64,000 bases of DNA from Flavobacterium geliluteum (GCF_017948595.1 NZ_JAGFBV010000024.1:1-64000), one strand, 5' to 3'; positions 24,692 to 33,954 are shown, counted from the stretch's first letter. Program-made: numbers and translations. The notes: generated by a model not told the origin, from the sequence alone.

Positions 24692-25243
24692 TTAAAATAA
24701 ATAACTGTTTTCAGGTATTTTACCCAATACTCCCGCGTAAAATCTTTTTAAAATTTGCAGATCGGCGTCATAATCTCCTTTAGGAAAAAAAGGTTCTCCC
24801 AGTTTGACGGTTTTTTTTCCCCAGTCAAAAGCAACCGGAAGAATGGGCACATTTGCTTTTAATGCAATATAATAAAAACCTGTTTTAAGCTCATGTGTTT
24901 TTTTGCGAGTTCCTTCTGGTGCAACAGCCAGGCGAAAAACTTCTTTCCTGTTAAAGATGGCTACAATAGAATCAACTTTGTTTAAACCTCCGGTACGATC
25001 CAAAGGCTCTCCTCCTACATTTCTAAAATAATAACCAAAAGGAAACCTGAATAATTCTTTCTTTCCAACCCAATTCATTTGCAAGCCCGAAATCCCGCGG
25101 GTAAAAAGCCCTAAATAAAAATCATGATTGCTCGTATGCGGTATCACCACCATAACACATTTTTTTATTTCGGCATTCTCTATTCCTTCTATTTTCCAGC
25201 CCATTAGCTTAAAAAATATGAATTTGTATAATTGTTTCTTCAT
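24692..25243 (-). CDS. PlsC-family acyltransferase (1-acylglycerol-3-phosphate type)
   Basis: A 183-residue acyltransferase. The catalytic HX4D motif is VIPHTSNHDFYLG (near residue 36), and the substrate-binding EGTRKKTHELKTGFYYIAL lies near 109. It is shorter than standard PlsC and has only one weakly hydrophobic N-terminal helix. Members of this short group often acylate lysophosphatidate or ornithine-type lipids; the acceptor here is not clear. It is divergent from a spermidine-synthase-like gene. Confidence 0.85.
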   Translation of the reverse strand: MKKQLYKFIFFKLMGWKIEGIENAEIKKCVMVVIPHTSNHDFYLGLFTRGISGLQMNWVGKKELFRFPFGYYFRNVGGEPLDRTGGLNKVDSIVAIFNRKEVFRLAVAPEGTRKKTHELKTGFYYIALKANVPILPVAFDWGKKTVKLGEPFFPKGDYDADLQILKRFYAGVLGKIPENSYLF

Positions 25244-25307
25244 TAAATTGTATTCTACGTTGCAAAATAAAAGATTTAAATGGTAAATTTGAGTAAAAGT
25301 GCAATAA

Positions 25308-25973
25308 ATGATTCAAAAAATACTCAGTTATATTATTCCAATTAAAATTTTTAAGAAAAAATCCGCCCGAAGTAAAACTTTAGAGGTAACTTGGGCAAAT
25401 GGCGAATTGGTTCTCGATTCTGAAAACACCAATTATTCCTATGGAAGTTTACAGCGTATATTAAGGTACGGATTACGAAATATAGGATACGGAAACATCC
25501 TAAAAATGGATCATATCTTACTATTAGGAGTTGCCGGTGGAAGCGTGATCAAAACTCTGACAGACGAAGTGCAATATCCGGGAAAAATCACAGGAGTCGA
25601 AATCGATCCTGACATCATAACCATTGCCAATCAATACTTTAAACTTAATGAAATCAAGCAATTAGAAGTTGTGATTGATGATGCTTTTGAGTTTGTACTC
25701 CGAACAAAAGACAAATACGACTTGATCATTATTGATATTTTTGAAGACATAAAAATGCCTAATTTTTTGTTCGAAAGTTTCTTTAGCGCTCATCTTTGCT
25801 CTCTGTTAAAAAACAGAGGTTACATTCTCTTTAACACGATGATTCTTGATGAAGAACACAACGTACGAAATCGAAAATACATTGCTGAAATAGATCAAAA
25901 AATATTTACTACCAAAATGTTGCCTCGCATTGAGGATCATAACGAACTAATTATCATCGAAAAAAAACTTTAA
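25308..25973 (+). CDS. Spermidine-synthase-like class I methyltransferase-fold protein
   Basis: A 221-residue protein with the Rossmann fold of the spermidine synthase family. LLLGVAGGSVIKTL is the glycine motif I, GVEIDPDIITIANQYF is motif II with its acidic residue, and VVIDDAFEFV and YDLIIIDIF follow. The N-terminal beta domain is short and the polyamine-binding residues are not evident, so aminopropyl transfer is not assured. It may use SAM differently. It begins a run of five closely spaced plus-strand genes (25308-28206). The fold assignment is firm, the reaction is not. Confidence 0.75.
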   Translation: MIQKILSYIIPIKIFKKKSARSKTLEVTWANGELVLDSENTNYSYGSLQRILRYGLRNIGYGNILKMDHILLLGVAGGSVIKTLTDEVQYPGKITGVEIDPDIITIANQYFKLNEIKQLEVVIDDAFEFVLRTKDKYDLIIIDIFEDIKMPNFLFESFFSAHLCSLLKNRGYILFNTMILDEEHNVRNRKYIAEIDQKIFTTKMLPRIEDHNELIIIEKKL

Positions 25974-25985
25974 ATCAACCCTATT

Positions 25986-26663
25986 ATGAAGACACTAGCC
26001 TCCATTTTAAAAGCCTTACCCCGAACAAAAGTAATAGATTCAAGTATTGATTATTCAGAATATATCCCGCTAGATTTATCTGTACTCAATAAAGAGATTG
26101 GCGAAAAAAAGGCTCCAAACGCTTCTGATTTTGAAGTATACATCCAAAATTATTTAGAAAAAAATGCTGTAAAAGTAGCCTACGGCGGTTATATCGAGAC
26201 CAGAAACATGTACAAACGAAGTGAAATTTTCAAAAAAGCTTCAACTTTAGAACGTGACATACACATCGGCCTTGATTTATGGATAAAAGCCGGAACACCA
26301 GTTTTGGCAGCACTTGACGGAAAAGTACACAGTTTTAAAAATAATATTGGATTCGGTGATTACGGACCAACCATTATTTTAGAACATCAGATAGATGATG
26401 AAGTTTTTTATACTTTATACGGACATTTGTCGTTAGAAAGTATAGAGCACTTAACCGTTGGGACTTTCTTTAAAAAAGGAGAAAACTTGGCAACCTTAGG
26501 AAAATCATTCGAAAATGGAGATTACGCACCACATTTGCATTTTCAGATTATTAGGGATATCCAGGATTATTGGGGCGATTATCCCGGAGTTTGCAATATC
26601 AACGATTTGAATTTTTACATAGAAAACTGTCCTGACCCAAATTTATTATTAAAAATAACATAA
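25986..26663 (+). CDS. M23-family peptidase (LytM/peptidoglycan endopeptidase fold)
   Basis: A 225-residue protein whose residues 90-205 form an M23 domain. Zinc ligands are in RDIHIGLDLWIKAGTPV (HxxxD) and APHLHFQI (HxH), with TLYGHLS between. The N-terminal 85 residues lack a signal peptide or membrane segment, which is unusual for a cell-wall enzyme. It may act in the cytoplasm or be exported by another route. It starts 12 bases after the methyltransferase-like gene and 6 bases before a lipoprotein gene, so it belongs to an operon. Confidence 0.85.
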   Translation: MKTLASILKALPRTKVIDSSIDYSEYIPLDLSVLNKEIGEKKAPNASDFEVYIQNYLEKNAVKVAYGGYIETRNMYKRSEIFKKASTLERDIHIGLDLWIKAGTPVLAALDGKVHSFKNNIGFGDYGPTIILEHQIDDEVFYTLYGHLSLESIEHLTVGTFFKKGENLATLGKSFENGDYAPHLHFQIIRDIQDYWGDYPGVCNINDLNFYIENCPDPNLLLKIT

Positions 26664-26669
26664 ATAGTT

Positions 26670-27140
26670 ATGAAGAAAGCCTTATTGATCTTAAGTTTGT
26701 TGTTAATCGTAGGATGTAAAACAAAAACGGTTAGCAGAGATACCGACGATTTAAAAATCAAAAAAGTAGTAGAAGCCGAAATCAATTCTAATCAGCAGAA
26801 AAAAGCGTATCAGTTAGGAAAACGAGTTTTAGAAACGTGCAACACTTCTAAATTTAAGCCTTTTGACGAAACAGAAGTAACCAAAACGGTTATGGAAAAC
26901 ACGACAGAAGAACGTTTGACCAAAACCTGTTTGAAGTTCAGACAGTTTTACGGAAGCTTTATTGATTTGAAATTAGACGGCGTTTACAAAACCAGACAGG
27001 AAACAATTTATCGTTATCATGCGCTGTACACAAAAAAAGTAGCCAACAAAGAACTTCGCATTTTTGTTGACGAAAATAATTTGATATCTGCCATAAAATC
27101 AATGGATTGGGATGAAAGTTTTGATGCTAAAATTAACTAA
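26670..27140 (+). CDS. Small lipoprotein of unknown function
   Basis: A 156-residue protein with signal peptide MKKALLILSLLLIVGC (lipobox IVGC, Cys16), so a predicted lipoprotein. The mature part is helical at first and then a beta-rich region (YGSFIDLKLDGVYKTRQ, TIYRYHALYT, ELRIFVDENNLISAIK) that recalls a DUF3887/NTF2-like fold; I cannot confirm this. It lies in the operon between the M23 gene and another exported protein. No catalytic motif is visible. Confidence 0.7.
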   Translation: MKKALLILSLLLIVGCKTKTVSRDTDDLKIKKVVEAEINSNQQKKAYQLGKRVLETCNTSKFKPFDETEVTKTVMENTTEERLTKTCLKFRQFYGSFIDLKLDGVYKTRQETIYRYHALYTKKVANKELRIFVDENNLISAIKSMDWDESFDAKIN

Positions 27141-27157
27141 AAATAAACTAAGATACT

Positions 27158-27682
27158 ATGACTTTAAAATTTCCGCTGTGGCTCTGTTTGTTGATTTCTA
27201 CCTTTGTTTCTGCACAGGAAACCATGAGTCTAAAAGGCTCTAAGCCCTATCCAGCAACAGAAAATTATACTTTTATCTGCGAAAGATATGCCTTAACCGG
27301 CGAAGCAAATGTACAAATCGCAAAAACAGAGAAAGGCGGAATTTTAAAATTATCAATCACTCCTTCAAACGACAAAATGAAAATCTCGGGAGGAGTTTAC
27401 GTTTATTTTATCGATGGTGATGTCATTGCATGTGTAGACCGCAATATCAGTGAAACGCTCGACGGAAAAACAATCACTTATTACACTTTTACTCCATTAG
27501 AAATGAATAAGTTAAAAAAGAAAAACATACAATCCATCCGATTCAATGTTACAGGAGACTTGAGTAAATTTGGCAATCAAAACGGAAATTACACTGCTGT
27601 AAACAAACAGAGTTATTTTTCTACGACTTACGGCACAAGCATAAAAACTTTTGATACCGCTAAACAAATTAGCATTTTATAA
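27158..27682 (+). CDS. Exported protein of unknown function
   Basis: A 174-residue protein with an N-terminal signal peptide (LKFPLWLCLLISTFVSAQ). The remainder is mostly beta strands with a GGVYVYFIDGDVIACVDR core. I recognise no family. It is 17 bases downstream of the lipoprotein gene, so probably periplasmic and in the same transcript. No cysteine pair or catalytic pattern stands out. Confidence 0.65.
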   Translation: MTLKFPLWLCLLISTFVSAQETMSLKGSKPYPATENYTFICERYALTGEANVQIAKTEKGGILKLSITPSNDKMKISGGVYVYFIDGDVIACVDRNISETLDGKTITYYTFTPLEMNKLKKKNIQSIRFNVTGDLSKFGNQNGNYTAVNKQSYFSTTYGTSIKTFDTAKQISIL

Positions 27683-27735
27683 GATAAAAATTAACAGAAA
27701 AATAATCTTACATTTGCATTCTAATTTTTTTATCA

Positions 27736-28206
27736 ATGAATTCAAACGAAGAATTAATCTCCAAATTTTACTCCGCTTTTGCCAACGCCGATGCTAAAAC
27801 AATGAGCGAATGTTATCATCCAAAAGTTCATTTTATAGATCCTGCTTTTGGACTTCTTAAAGAAGAGCAAGTCTCAGACATGTGGAAAATGCTGATTTTA
27901 AGAAGCGAAGGAAACCTCAAAATCGAGTTTTCTAATGTCAAAGCAGACGAATTTTCAGGTACTGCAAACTGGGTAGCAACTTACAACTTTACCAAAACAA
28001 ACAGAAACGTCATCAACAAAATAAGTGCAGAGTTTATTTTTCAGGACGGATTGATCATCAAACATGTTGACCAATTTGATTTATGGAAATGGTCTAAGCA
28101 AGCCTTTGGTCCTACAGGTTATTTATTAGGTTGGACAGGTTTCTTTCAGAAGAAAATTCAGGAACAGGCTTTATTATCTCTCAAAAAGTTTCAGGAAGCC
28201 AAATAA
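27736..28206 (+). CDS. NTF2-like (SnoaL-type) protein
   Basis: A 156-residue cytoplasmic protein with the NTF2-like cone fold. The opening ELISKFYSAFANADAKTMSECYHPKVHFIDPAFG and the closing KISAEFIFQDGLIIKHVDQFDLWKW are characteristic of the nuclear transport factor 2/SnoaL group, which includes isomerases and binding proteins. A TACATTTG element at 27709-27716 suggests its own promoter. The substrate is unknown. Confidence 0.8.
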   Translation: MNSNEELISKFYSAFANADAKTMSECYHPKVHFIDPAFGLLKEEQVSDMWKMLILRSEGNLKIEFSNVKADEFSGTANWVATYNFTKTNRNVINKISAEFIFQDGLIIKHVDQFDLWKWSKQAFGPTGYLLGWTGFFQKKIQEQALLSLKKFQEAK

Positions 28207-28349
28207 TTTTCATAAATTGAAGATTAAAAAAAACACATCAGCAAAAAGCATGCTTTTAGCATAAATTCAAAATAAATAATCTTTGCCCCAAAAGATTATT
28301 TGTCGTGCCTCCTACTCACGATCAACCGATGTGTTACAATCTTTATATT

Positions 28350-30092
28350 ATGAAAGAAATCGTACACAAAAAATTAAATCAATTACAAGCCACAGCCATT
28401 TGCGGAAACGACATTAGTTCTTCCTGTCTTTATGTATCTGCATTAACCATCTTGTACGCAGGTCAATTTGCCTGGATTTCGTTATTAATTGTAGCCGTTG
28501 TATTGTTTTTATTTCGTAAAATTTATGGCGAAGTCGTTGGTGCAATCCCTTTAAACGGTGGCGCTTACAACGTTTTGCTCAATACCTCTACCAAAAGACT
28601 GGCTTCATTGGCAGCAACCTTAACTGTTTTGTCGTACATGGCCACCGCAGTCATTTCGGCTTCAGAAGGAATGCATTATTTACACGGAATCTTCGACAGC
28701 ATCAATATCATCATTGCCACCGTTGTAGTGTTATTATTATTTACAGGGCTGGCTATTTTAGGCATTGGCGAGTCGGCATTTGTAGCGGTTTTTATTTTTA
28801 TAACCCATCTGGTTACCCTTAGTTTACTGGTTTTAGCATCGTTGTGGTTTATCCTCAACAATGGTTTAGACACTTTTCACATCAATTGGGAACTGCCTGT
28901 TAAGTTCGGAAACATCACCACTGCCTTATTTTTAGGCTTTTCGGCTGCCATGCTCGGAATTTCAGGTTTCGAAAGCTCTGCCAATTTTGTCGAAGAGCAA
29001 AAACAAGGCGTTTTTCCTAAAACGCTCCGCAACATGTGGGCCATTGTAAGTTTCTTCAATCCAGTCATTGCCTTATTGCTCATCGCCATCATTCCAATGG
29101 CAGAAGTGGGCGAAAACAAAGAATCCCTTCTCGCCTATTTAGGTCAGACAACGGGCGGTTCCTGGCTCGCCTGGCTTATTTCTATCGATGCCGTTTTGGT
29201 ATTGTGCGGAGCCGTATTAACTTCATTTGTAGGTGTTTCGGGTTTGTTAAACCGAATGACATTAGACAGAATCTTACCCAATTATTTCCTCAAACAAAAC
29301 AAAAGAGGTTCTCATTATCGCATCGTCATTAGTTTTTTGGTGCTGTGTATTTCTGTATTATTCGTAACAAAAGGACATCTCGAATCATTGGCCGGCGTCT
29401 ATACCTTTTCTTTTTTGGCTGTAATGGCACTATTTGGCATCGGTAATTTATTGCTCAAATTCAAACGAAGTAAATTACCCCGACCTGAGCGCGCACGTGG
29501 TTTTGTAGTCGTACTGGCGGTTTCAGCCATTATCGCAGCTTTTGTCGGCAACATGCAGCTCAACATCAACTCGTTTTATACCTTCCTCAAATACATGGTG
29601 CCCGCCACGATTTTTATTGCCATTATGCTCAATCGTGTGCTTCTAATTCGGGTTTTAATCCAAAGTTTAGAATATTTTTACCAGCCATTACGCCGATTCG
29701 TGATTGTCAGTAATCGCTATTTGCATAAAATGAGCCTAAAAATCAACTCACAAGAATTTGTGTTTTTTACAAAAGGAGACGATATCGCGATCCTCAATAA
29801 AGTTTTGCAATACGTCGAAGGAAACGAAACCACAAAAAAACTAAAAATCGTAAATGTCAAAACCACTTCTCAAAACAACGAAGCCCTAATAAAAGATTTA
29901 CAGGTTTTAGACCGTGCTTACGATCAAATCGACATTGAGTTTATCGAAATCGAAGGTGTTTTTGGCCCCGAATTAATAGACGAACTCTCCGAAAAATGGC
30001 AGATTCCAAAAAACTTTATGTTTATTGGCTCGCCCGGCAACAAATTCTCCTACCGCGTCTCAGACCTCGGCGGCGTTCGATTAATCATGTAA
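28350..30092 (+). CDS. APC-superfamily amino-acid permease
   Basis: A 580-residue inner-membrane transporter with about 12 membrane segments in residues 10-430 and a 150-residue soluble C-terminal domain. The N-terminal helix NQLQATAICGNDISSSC and GGAYNVLLNTS match the amino acid/polyamine permease family. I choose ATG 28350 (MKEIVHKKLNQL). The longer frame from a GTG at 28305 adds a hydrophilic stretch with no sign of conservation. The soluble tail may sense ligand or energy state. The substrate is not assignable. Confidence 0.88.
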   Translation: MKEIVHKKLNQLQATAICGNDISSSCLYVSALTILYAGQFAWISLLIVAVVLFLFRKIYGEVVGAIPLNGGAYNVLLNTSTKRLASLAATLTVLSYMATAVISASEGMHYLHGIFDSINIIIATVVVLLLFTGLAILGIGESAFVAVFIFITHLVTLSLLVLASLWFILNNGLDTFHINWELPVKFGNITTALFLGFSAAMLGISGFESSANFVEEQKQGVFPKTLRNMWAIVSFFNPVIALLLIAIIPMAEVGENKESLLAYLGQTTGGSWLAWLISIDAVLVLCGAVLTSFVGVSGLLNRMTLDRILPNYFLKQNKRGSHYRIVISFLVLCISVLFVTKGHLESLAGVYTFSFLAVMALFGIGNLLLKFKRSKLPRPERARGFVVVLAVSAIIAAFVGNMQLNINSFYTFLKYMVPATIFIAIMLNRVLLIRVLIQSLEYFYQPLRRFVIVSNRYLHKMSLKINSQEFVFFTKGDDIAILNKVLQYVEGNETTKKLKIVNVKTTSQNNEALIKDLQVLDRAYDQIDIEFIEIEGVFGPELIDELSEKWQIPKNFMFIGSPGNKFSYRVSDLGGVRLIM

Positions 30093-30129
30093 TGCACTAT
30101 TTTTTCAGGAGCAGACAAATCAGGTTTTC

Positions 30130-30199
30130 TAGCACTTTAGTCCCGCTTTCGCCTTTATCTCTCCGTTGCACTGCAAGGATATCGGCTCTATCGGGGCTA
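30130..30199 (-). repeat. Dispersed repeat family 1, copy 1 (degenerate, minus orientation)
   Basis: On the minus strand it reads CTAGCCCCGATAGAGC, then TATCCTT, then AAGCGGGACTAAAG. It shares the framework of the copies at 43473-43550 and 52473-52579 but has a degraded central hairpin. It lies just after the permease gene. Confidence 0.6.
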
Positions 30200-30312
30200 G
30201 GCCAGAACTATAGTATTTTTTTAGAAATCCTAAAATCAAAACATAAACTTTAATATCTTTGTATAAGCTCAATTTGAGCAATATACGTAAATAATTACTC
30301 TAAAAATCATTC

Positions 30313-30732
30313 ATGAAAACCCTGATTTTAGCACTATCCTTTTTCTTAATTTCTATCATTTGCAACGCTTCCGATACCATAAGTGTTTGGCATGTTTACT
30401 ATAATAAAGTAAAAATAAAAGAGTACAATCAGTATAATAATAAAACACCTCTCATCATAAAAAGTAGTAATTATAAAATTGGAGATTCCATTACTGTAAA
30501 ATACTTTTCAGATGCTAATTGTAATAATTGCAGCACAGGAATAATGATCGGATCAGAAGAAAATCGATTTACAATGACTGGAAAAAGTATCGGAACCGGA
30601 AATCCAATCTCCTTTCCTGTAAGCTTCTTAATCAATTCTAAAAAAAAGAAAAAAAAGTATACCATTCTATATTTAGAGAGCAACGGGAAAAAAAGTCTTT
30701 CATTTGTATTGTTTGAAGTTCAAATTGAATAA
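30313..30732 (+). CDS. Exported hypothetical protein
   Basis: A 139-residue protein with signal peptide MKTLILALSFFLISIICNA. The mature part is beta-rich, with a CNNCST pair of cysteines (near residue 76) and a run of six lysines. I recognise no family. It could be a small periplasmic or secreted protein. A monocistronic unit in a gene-poor stretch; nothing suggests its role. Confidence 0.65.
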   Translation: MKTLILALSFFLISIICNASDTISVWHVYYNKVKIKEYNQYNNKTPLIIKSSNYKIGDSITVKYFSDANCNNCSTGIMIGSEENRFTMTGKSIGTGNPISFPVSFLINSKKKKKKYTILYLESNGKKSLSFVLFEVQIE

Positions 30733-30841
30733 TAAAAGAGACAGGCTACAAAAAAACCGCTACAACCTATTTATACAATGATGATATTGAAACTACTTTT
30801 ACCTCTAAAATCATTCAATAATAAAAAAAACAGTAGAAAAA

Positions 30842-31243
30842 ATGAAAACATTCAAACCAGAAAATTACAATTCGCTGTCACCTTATTTAATTGCAGATGA
30901 TGCTCAAAAATTAGTAGATTTATTAAAAGCTGTTTTTGGAGCCACAGAACTAAGACGGTTTGACCACCAAAACGGAACTATTGCACACATCGAACTTAAA
31001 CTAGACGATTCTGTCATCATGATTAGCAATAGCACCGATACCTATCCTGCCAACCAAACCATGCTGCATTTTTATGTGCCCGATGTTTTTAAAACCTTCA
31101 AATTGGCGGTAGAAAAGGGTTGTACAATTATCGAAGAACCCGTAAATAAATTAGGTGATCCCGACACAAGAGGATCTTTTTACGATTGTGCGGGCAACTA
31201 TTGGTCGGTAAGTACGCAAACGAACGAGGTAAAAATCCTTTAA
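30842..31243 (+). CDS. VOC-superfamily protein (glyoxalase/bleomycin-resistance fold)
   Basis: A 133-residue vicinal-oxygen-chelate protein of the PhnB/YaeR-like kind. The betaalphabetabetabeta repeats are visible as LSPYLIADDAQKLVDLLKAVFG, IAHIELKLDDSVIMISN, then MLHFYVPDVFKTFKLAVEKGC and GSFYDCAGNYWSVSTQ. It may bind a metal through His and Glu residues. Function could be small-molecule isomerisation or antibiotic binding. Confidence 0.82.
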   Translation: MKTFKPENYNSLSPYLIADDAQKLVDLLKAVFGATELRRFDHQNGTIAHIELKLDDSVIMISNSTDTYPANQTMLHFYVPDVFKTFKLAVEKGCTIIEEPVNKLGDPDTRGSFYDCAGNYWSVSTQTNEVKIL

Positions 31244-31903
31244 ATCAAGATCGCAACTCTGTTACGCTATTCCGATCATAATGGGTATACCTTCCCTTCT
31301 GGTGTATTATTTTATAGCTTTCATTATTATTAAAAATTCGGCTAAAAGATATGGTATTCTGTAAGTAATTATTCGTTATGGCATCGCTACAAATCTGGCT
31401 AGTGTGTTTATGCTCAATCTAACACTGATCAACATCTTTTTTATTACCTAAATATAGAGGGCTTTTGCAATCGTTGATCATTACTTTTTCAATTATATTT
31501 TTAATTTTTCTAGAATATTCTAAAATAAAGTTATCCTTCTTTACTTCAAATTAAAATTTACCAACGATAACCATTTCAAAACAAATAATAAAAAATGGCT
31601 TGCCTTTATAAGTAATAGTTATTTCATTATTGTTTACCATTTATTTAAAAAACACTACTACAAACTTAAGATTTCAAAAAGTAATTAGATTAAATTTTTC
31701 TGTTAATGGTTTCAAAAATTCAATCAAAAAATTCAAGTCGGTTCATATCTTGTATAATTTTCAAAGTATTAAATGTAATTATTTTCTTGCTATTTGTAAA
31801 AAATTTTGATTACATTTGAAAACTTTTAAAGTAGGTTTTTTCATATAATAAAATAAAGAGAAAATATTTAAAAGCAATATAATGTCTTCAATTTATATAA
31901 AAT
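31244..31903. other. 660-base AT-rich intergenic region before the bestrophin gene
   Basis: No convincing gene. A 27-codon hydrophobic open frame (31281-31364, start MGIPSLLVYYF) could be a tiny membrane peptide or a gene remnant, but has no supporting signal. The rest is AT-rich and broken by stops. The last 120 bases hold the bestrophin promoter. Confidence 0.5.
31786..31818 (+). promoter_or_regulatory. Probable promoter of the bestrophin-LCIB operon
   Basis: CTTG (31786-31789), 21 bases, then TACATTTG (31811-31818). The -7 element is exact and the -33 element has one mismatch. The predicted start near 31825 gives a leader of about 78 bases. Confidence 0.55.
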
Positions 31904-32890
31904 ATGTACACAGGAAAAGAATTTTCGTTTATGATACTTTGGCATTTTGCACGCAAAAATTTGTTGATATCATTTATAATAAGTGCCACTGCTGTTGTAA
32001 TTTACGGTTTTCTAGATTTAAAGTTTATCGCTATACCGTTTGTTCCCATAGCCTCTATCGGCACGGCAGTAGCCTTTTATGTTGGATTTAAAAACAATCA
32101 AGCGTATGACCGCCTTTGGGAAGCGCGACGCCTTTGGGGCGGAATTACTAATGCCAGCAGAAACTTATCGGCTCAAATGATCGCATTGGTAGAAGATAAA
32201 GAATTTGTTAGGGCATTTTTATTGCGGCATATTGCGTATATCAATATTCTTAGGCTTCAACTAAGAAAAACAATTCCTTGGGCTACAAGCAAAGAAAATT
32301 TACATCAAACTTTTCACGGAGAAAGAAACGAATTGCAAGAATTTGATGAAGGACTAAAAATTATTTTGACAAAAAATAATAAGATGGAATACTACGAAAC
32401 GTTACTTTCTAAACAAAATACAGCATCACGACTATTACAAATACAAATTGCAGAACTTACTAAATTAAAACGAGCAAAATTATTAGACGAATATGAGCAT
32501 AGTGATTTGACGAAACACATTAATGAATTATTCAACTTACAAGGTGGCTGCGAAAGAATAAAAACAACGCCTCTTTTCCGTCAGTATAGCGTATTTAGTA
32601 GAGTTTTTGTTAAAATTTTTATTGTGTTACTTCCTTTTGGCTTGCTCAAAGATTTAAGTGCATTAGCAAATTGGGGTATTTGGCTTACCATACCTTTTTC
32701 TATGTTGATCTCATGGGTATTTTTTACTATGGAACAAATAGGCGAATATTCTGAAAACCCTTTTGATAATTCTATTAATGACATTCCTATTTCAGCTATT
32801 TGTATAAATATAGAAATTGATATTAAGGAAATGCTAGACGATACAGATTTGCCTGCGAAATTGCAACCCGAAAACAATGTGTTACTCTAA
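31904..32890 (+). CDS. Bestrophin-family anion channel
   Basis: A 328-residue member of the bestrophin/UPF0187 family. Hydrophobic segments lie at about 22-60 and 225-265. The signature NNQAYDRLWEARRLWGGI (near 61-78) and the C-terminal NPFDNSINDIPISAICINIEID are diagnostic. Bestrophins form pentameric channels. Bacterial ones studied so far pass small ions, and bestrophin-like proteins of green algae have been linked to bicarbonate movement into the thylakoid. The start at 31904 is the first Met in frame. The LCIB-type gene follows 12 bases later, which suggests that bicarbonate is the relevant ion; that is inference. Confidence 0.9.
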   Translation: MYTGKEFSFMILWHFARKNLLISFIISATAVVIYGFLDLKFIAIPFVPIASIGTAVAFYVGFKNNQAYDRLWEARRLWGGITNASRNLSAQMIALVEDKEFVRAFLLRHIAYINILRLQLRKTIPWATSKENLHQTFHGERNELQEFDEGLKIILTKNNKMEYYETLLSKQNTASRLLQIQIAELTKLKRAKLLDEYEHSDLTKHINELFNLQGGCERIKTTPLFRQYSVFSRVFVKIFIVLLPFGLLKDLSALANWGIWLTIPFSMLISWVFFTMEQIGEYSENPFDNSINDIPISAICINIEIDIKEMLDDTDLPAKLQPENNVLL

Positions 32891-32902
32891 AAGTTTTTTG
32901 TT

Positions 32903-33646
32903 ATGAAAAAAAGAGAAAAATTAGCAATCATTCATAAATACTATCCTAATGCAATTTCAACAATTGATAGTGTCAATAAATTAATTGATTTTATTGAAAA
33001 TGATTTAGACTTAGAACCAACAAAATTAATGCTTGCCGACAGTATATGCAGCGATGATGTTAATAGTATTCAATATCCGACAAGAACTCAAGAATTTTTA
33101 GGTCCTTTTAAAATGGGTGGTTTAGATGGATTTCCATTCACAGGTTTAACAGGTATGGGAGCATTTGCAAGCCATGTTCCAGATGACGGTGCAGTATTTA
33201 TCTATTATGGGCCACACATTGGGATTACTAAAACTGGAATAATTGGTGAAATTCATCGATTAGGACAATCTAAAAATTCTGGTTGCTGTGGTGCTGCAAA
33301 AGGGGCATTGAATAAATTATTTAACGACCAAATTGTTGAGGGAAATATTACCGAAATGGATTATCAAATGAATACAATTGAACAAATTTTATTCAGACAA
33401 AAAAATAGAATTATAAATGCTAAAATTCCTTTTTTTGAAGCAACAGAAGTTATTTATGAAGCCATTGACGAGCGTATCAACGAACTGGTAGAAAACACTG
33501 TATACAATTGCAAATACATTATATTAATGGGTGCTATTTTGATAAACAGCGACAGTGATATAGGTTCTTTTACTATGACAAAACGATTTGATATCATAGA
33601 TTTACAAAAAAATACAACTAGAAATTTGCTTCATCTATACGAGTAG
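32903..33646 (+). CDS. LCIB-family beta-type carbonic anhydrase-like protein
   Basis: A 247-residue cytoplasmic protein that I recognise as the LCIB family (limiting-CO2-inducible protein B/C of algae, a group of zinc carbonic anhydrases). Expected zinc ligands are present: Cys49 in SICSDDVN, His105 in YYGPHIGI and Cys128/129 in SGCCGA. The framework GGLDGFPFTGLTGMGAFASH, VPDDG and RLGQ also matches. It would interconvert CO2 and bicarbonate, though some family members lack activity. It has no signal peptide and is almost certainly co-transcribed with the bestrophin gene. The family call rests on motif memory, not on a search. Confidence 0.8.
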   Translation: MKKREKLAIIHKYYPNAISTIDSVNKLIDFIENDLDLEPTKLMLADSICSDDVNSIQYPTRTQEFLGPFKMGGLDGFPFTGLTGMGAFASHVPDDGAVFIYYGPHIGITKTGIIGEIHRLGQSKNSGCCGAAKGALNKLFNDQIVEGNITEMDYQMNTIEQILFRQKNRIINAKIPFFEATEVIYEAIDERINELVENTVYNCKYIILMGAILINSDSDIGSFTMTKRFDIIDLQKNTTRNLLHLYE

Positions 33647-33954
33647 ATCTAGCCAATTATAAGTTATTCAATTACTGCTGTTAGTTGTTTTTTAGATACT
33701 TATTTCGGTAAAAAAGGTCTTTTCTTAGGATTTCAGAATCTCAGAAAAAACATCCTTCAGCGATATTTCATTTACTATCTAATTGCACAAAATCATCTAA
33801 GACAGAATAAGATCCTTCATCTAAAAGAGAAACCAAAGAAATGAAAAACTCATGAAATCCAAAAAATAAACCCGACAACTTTCAAAGCCAATCGGGTTGT
33901 ACTATTAAAATATTTTTACACTAGATTTTTATTATTCTATTCGTTTATAAGTGG
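33647..33954. other. 308-base intergenic region with a convergent terminator
   Basis: AT-rich, no gene. AACCCGA (33869-33875) pairs with TCGGGTT (33892-33898) across a 16-base loop between the convergent LCIB and aminotransferase genes. It is a weak terminator candidate for both. Confidence 0.5.

Noticed and set aside
25308..25973. Bona fide spermidine synthase (speE)
   Set aside because: The N-terminal domain is short and the residues that bind the diamine are not evident, so only the fold is claimed.
28305..28349. GTG start 15 codons upstream for the amino-acid permease
   Set aside because: The extension is hydrophilic and unlike permease N-termini; ATG 28350 gives the normal start.
31882..32091. 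Plus-strand 69-codon frame overlapping the start of the bestrophin gene
   Set aside because: Out of frame with a clear bestrophin sequence; composition is that of a shadow frame.
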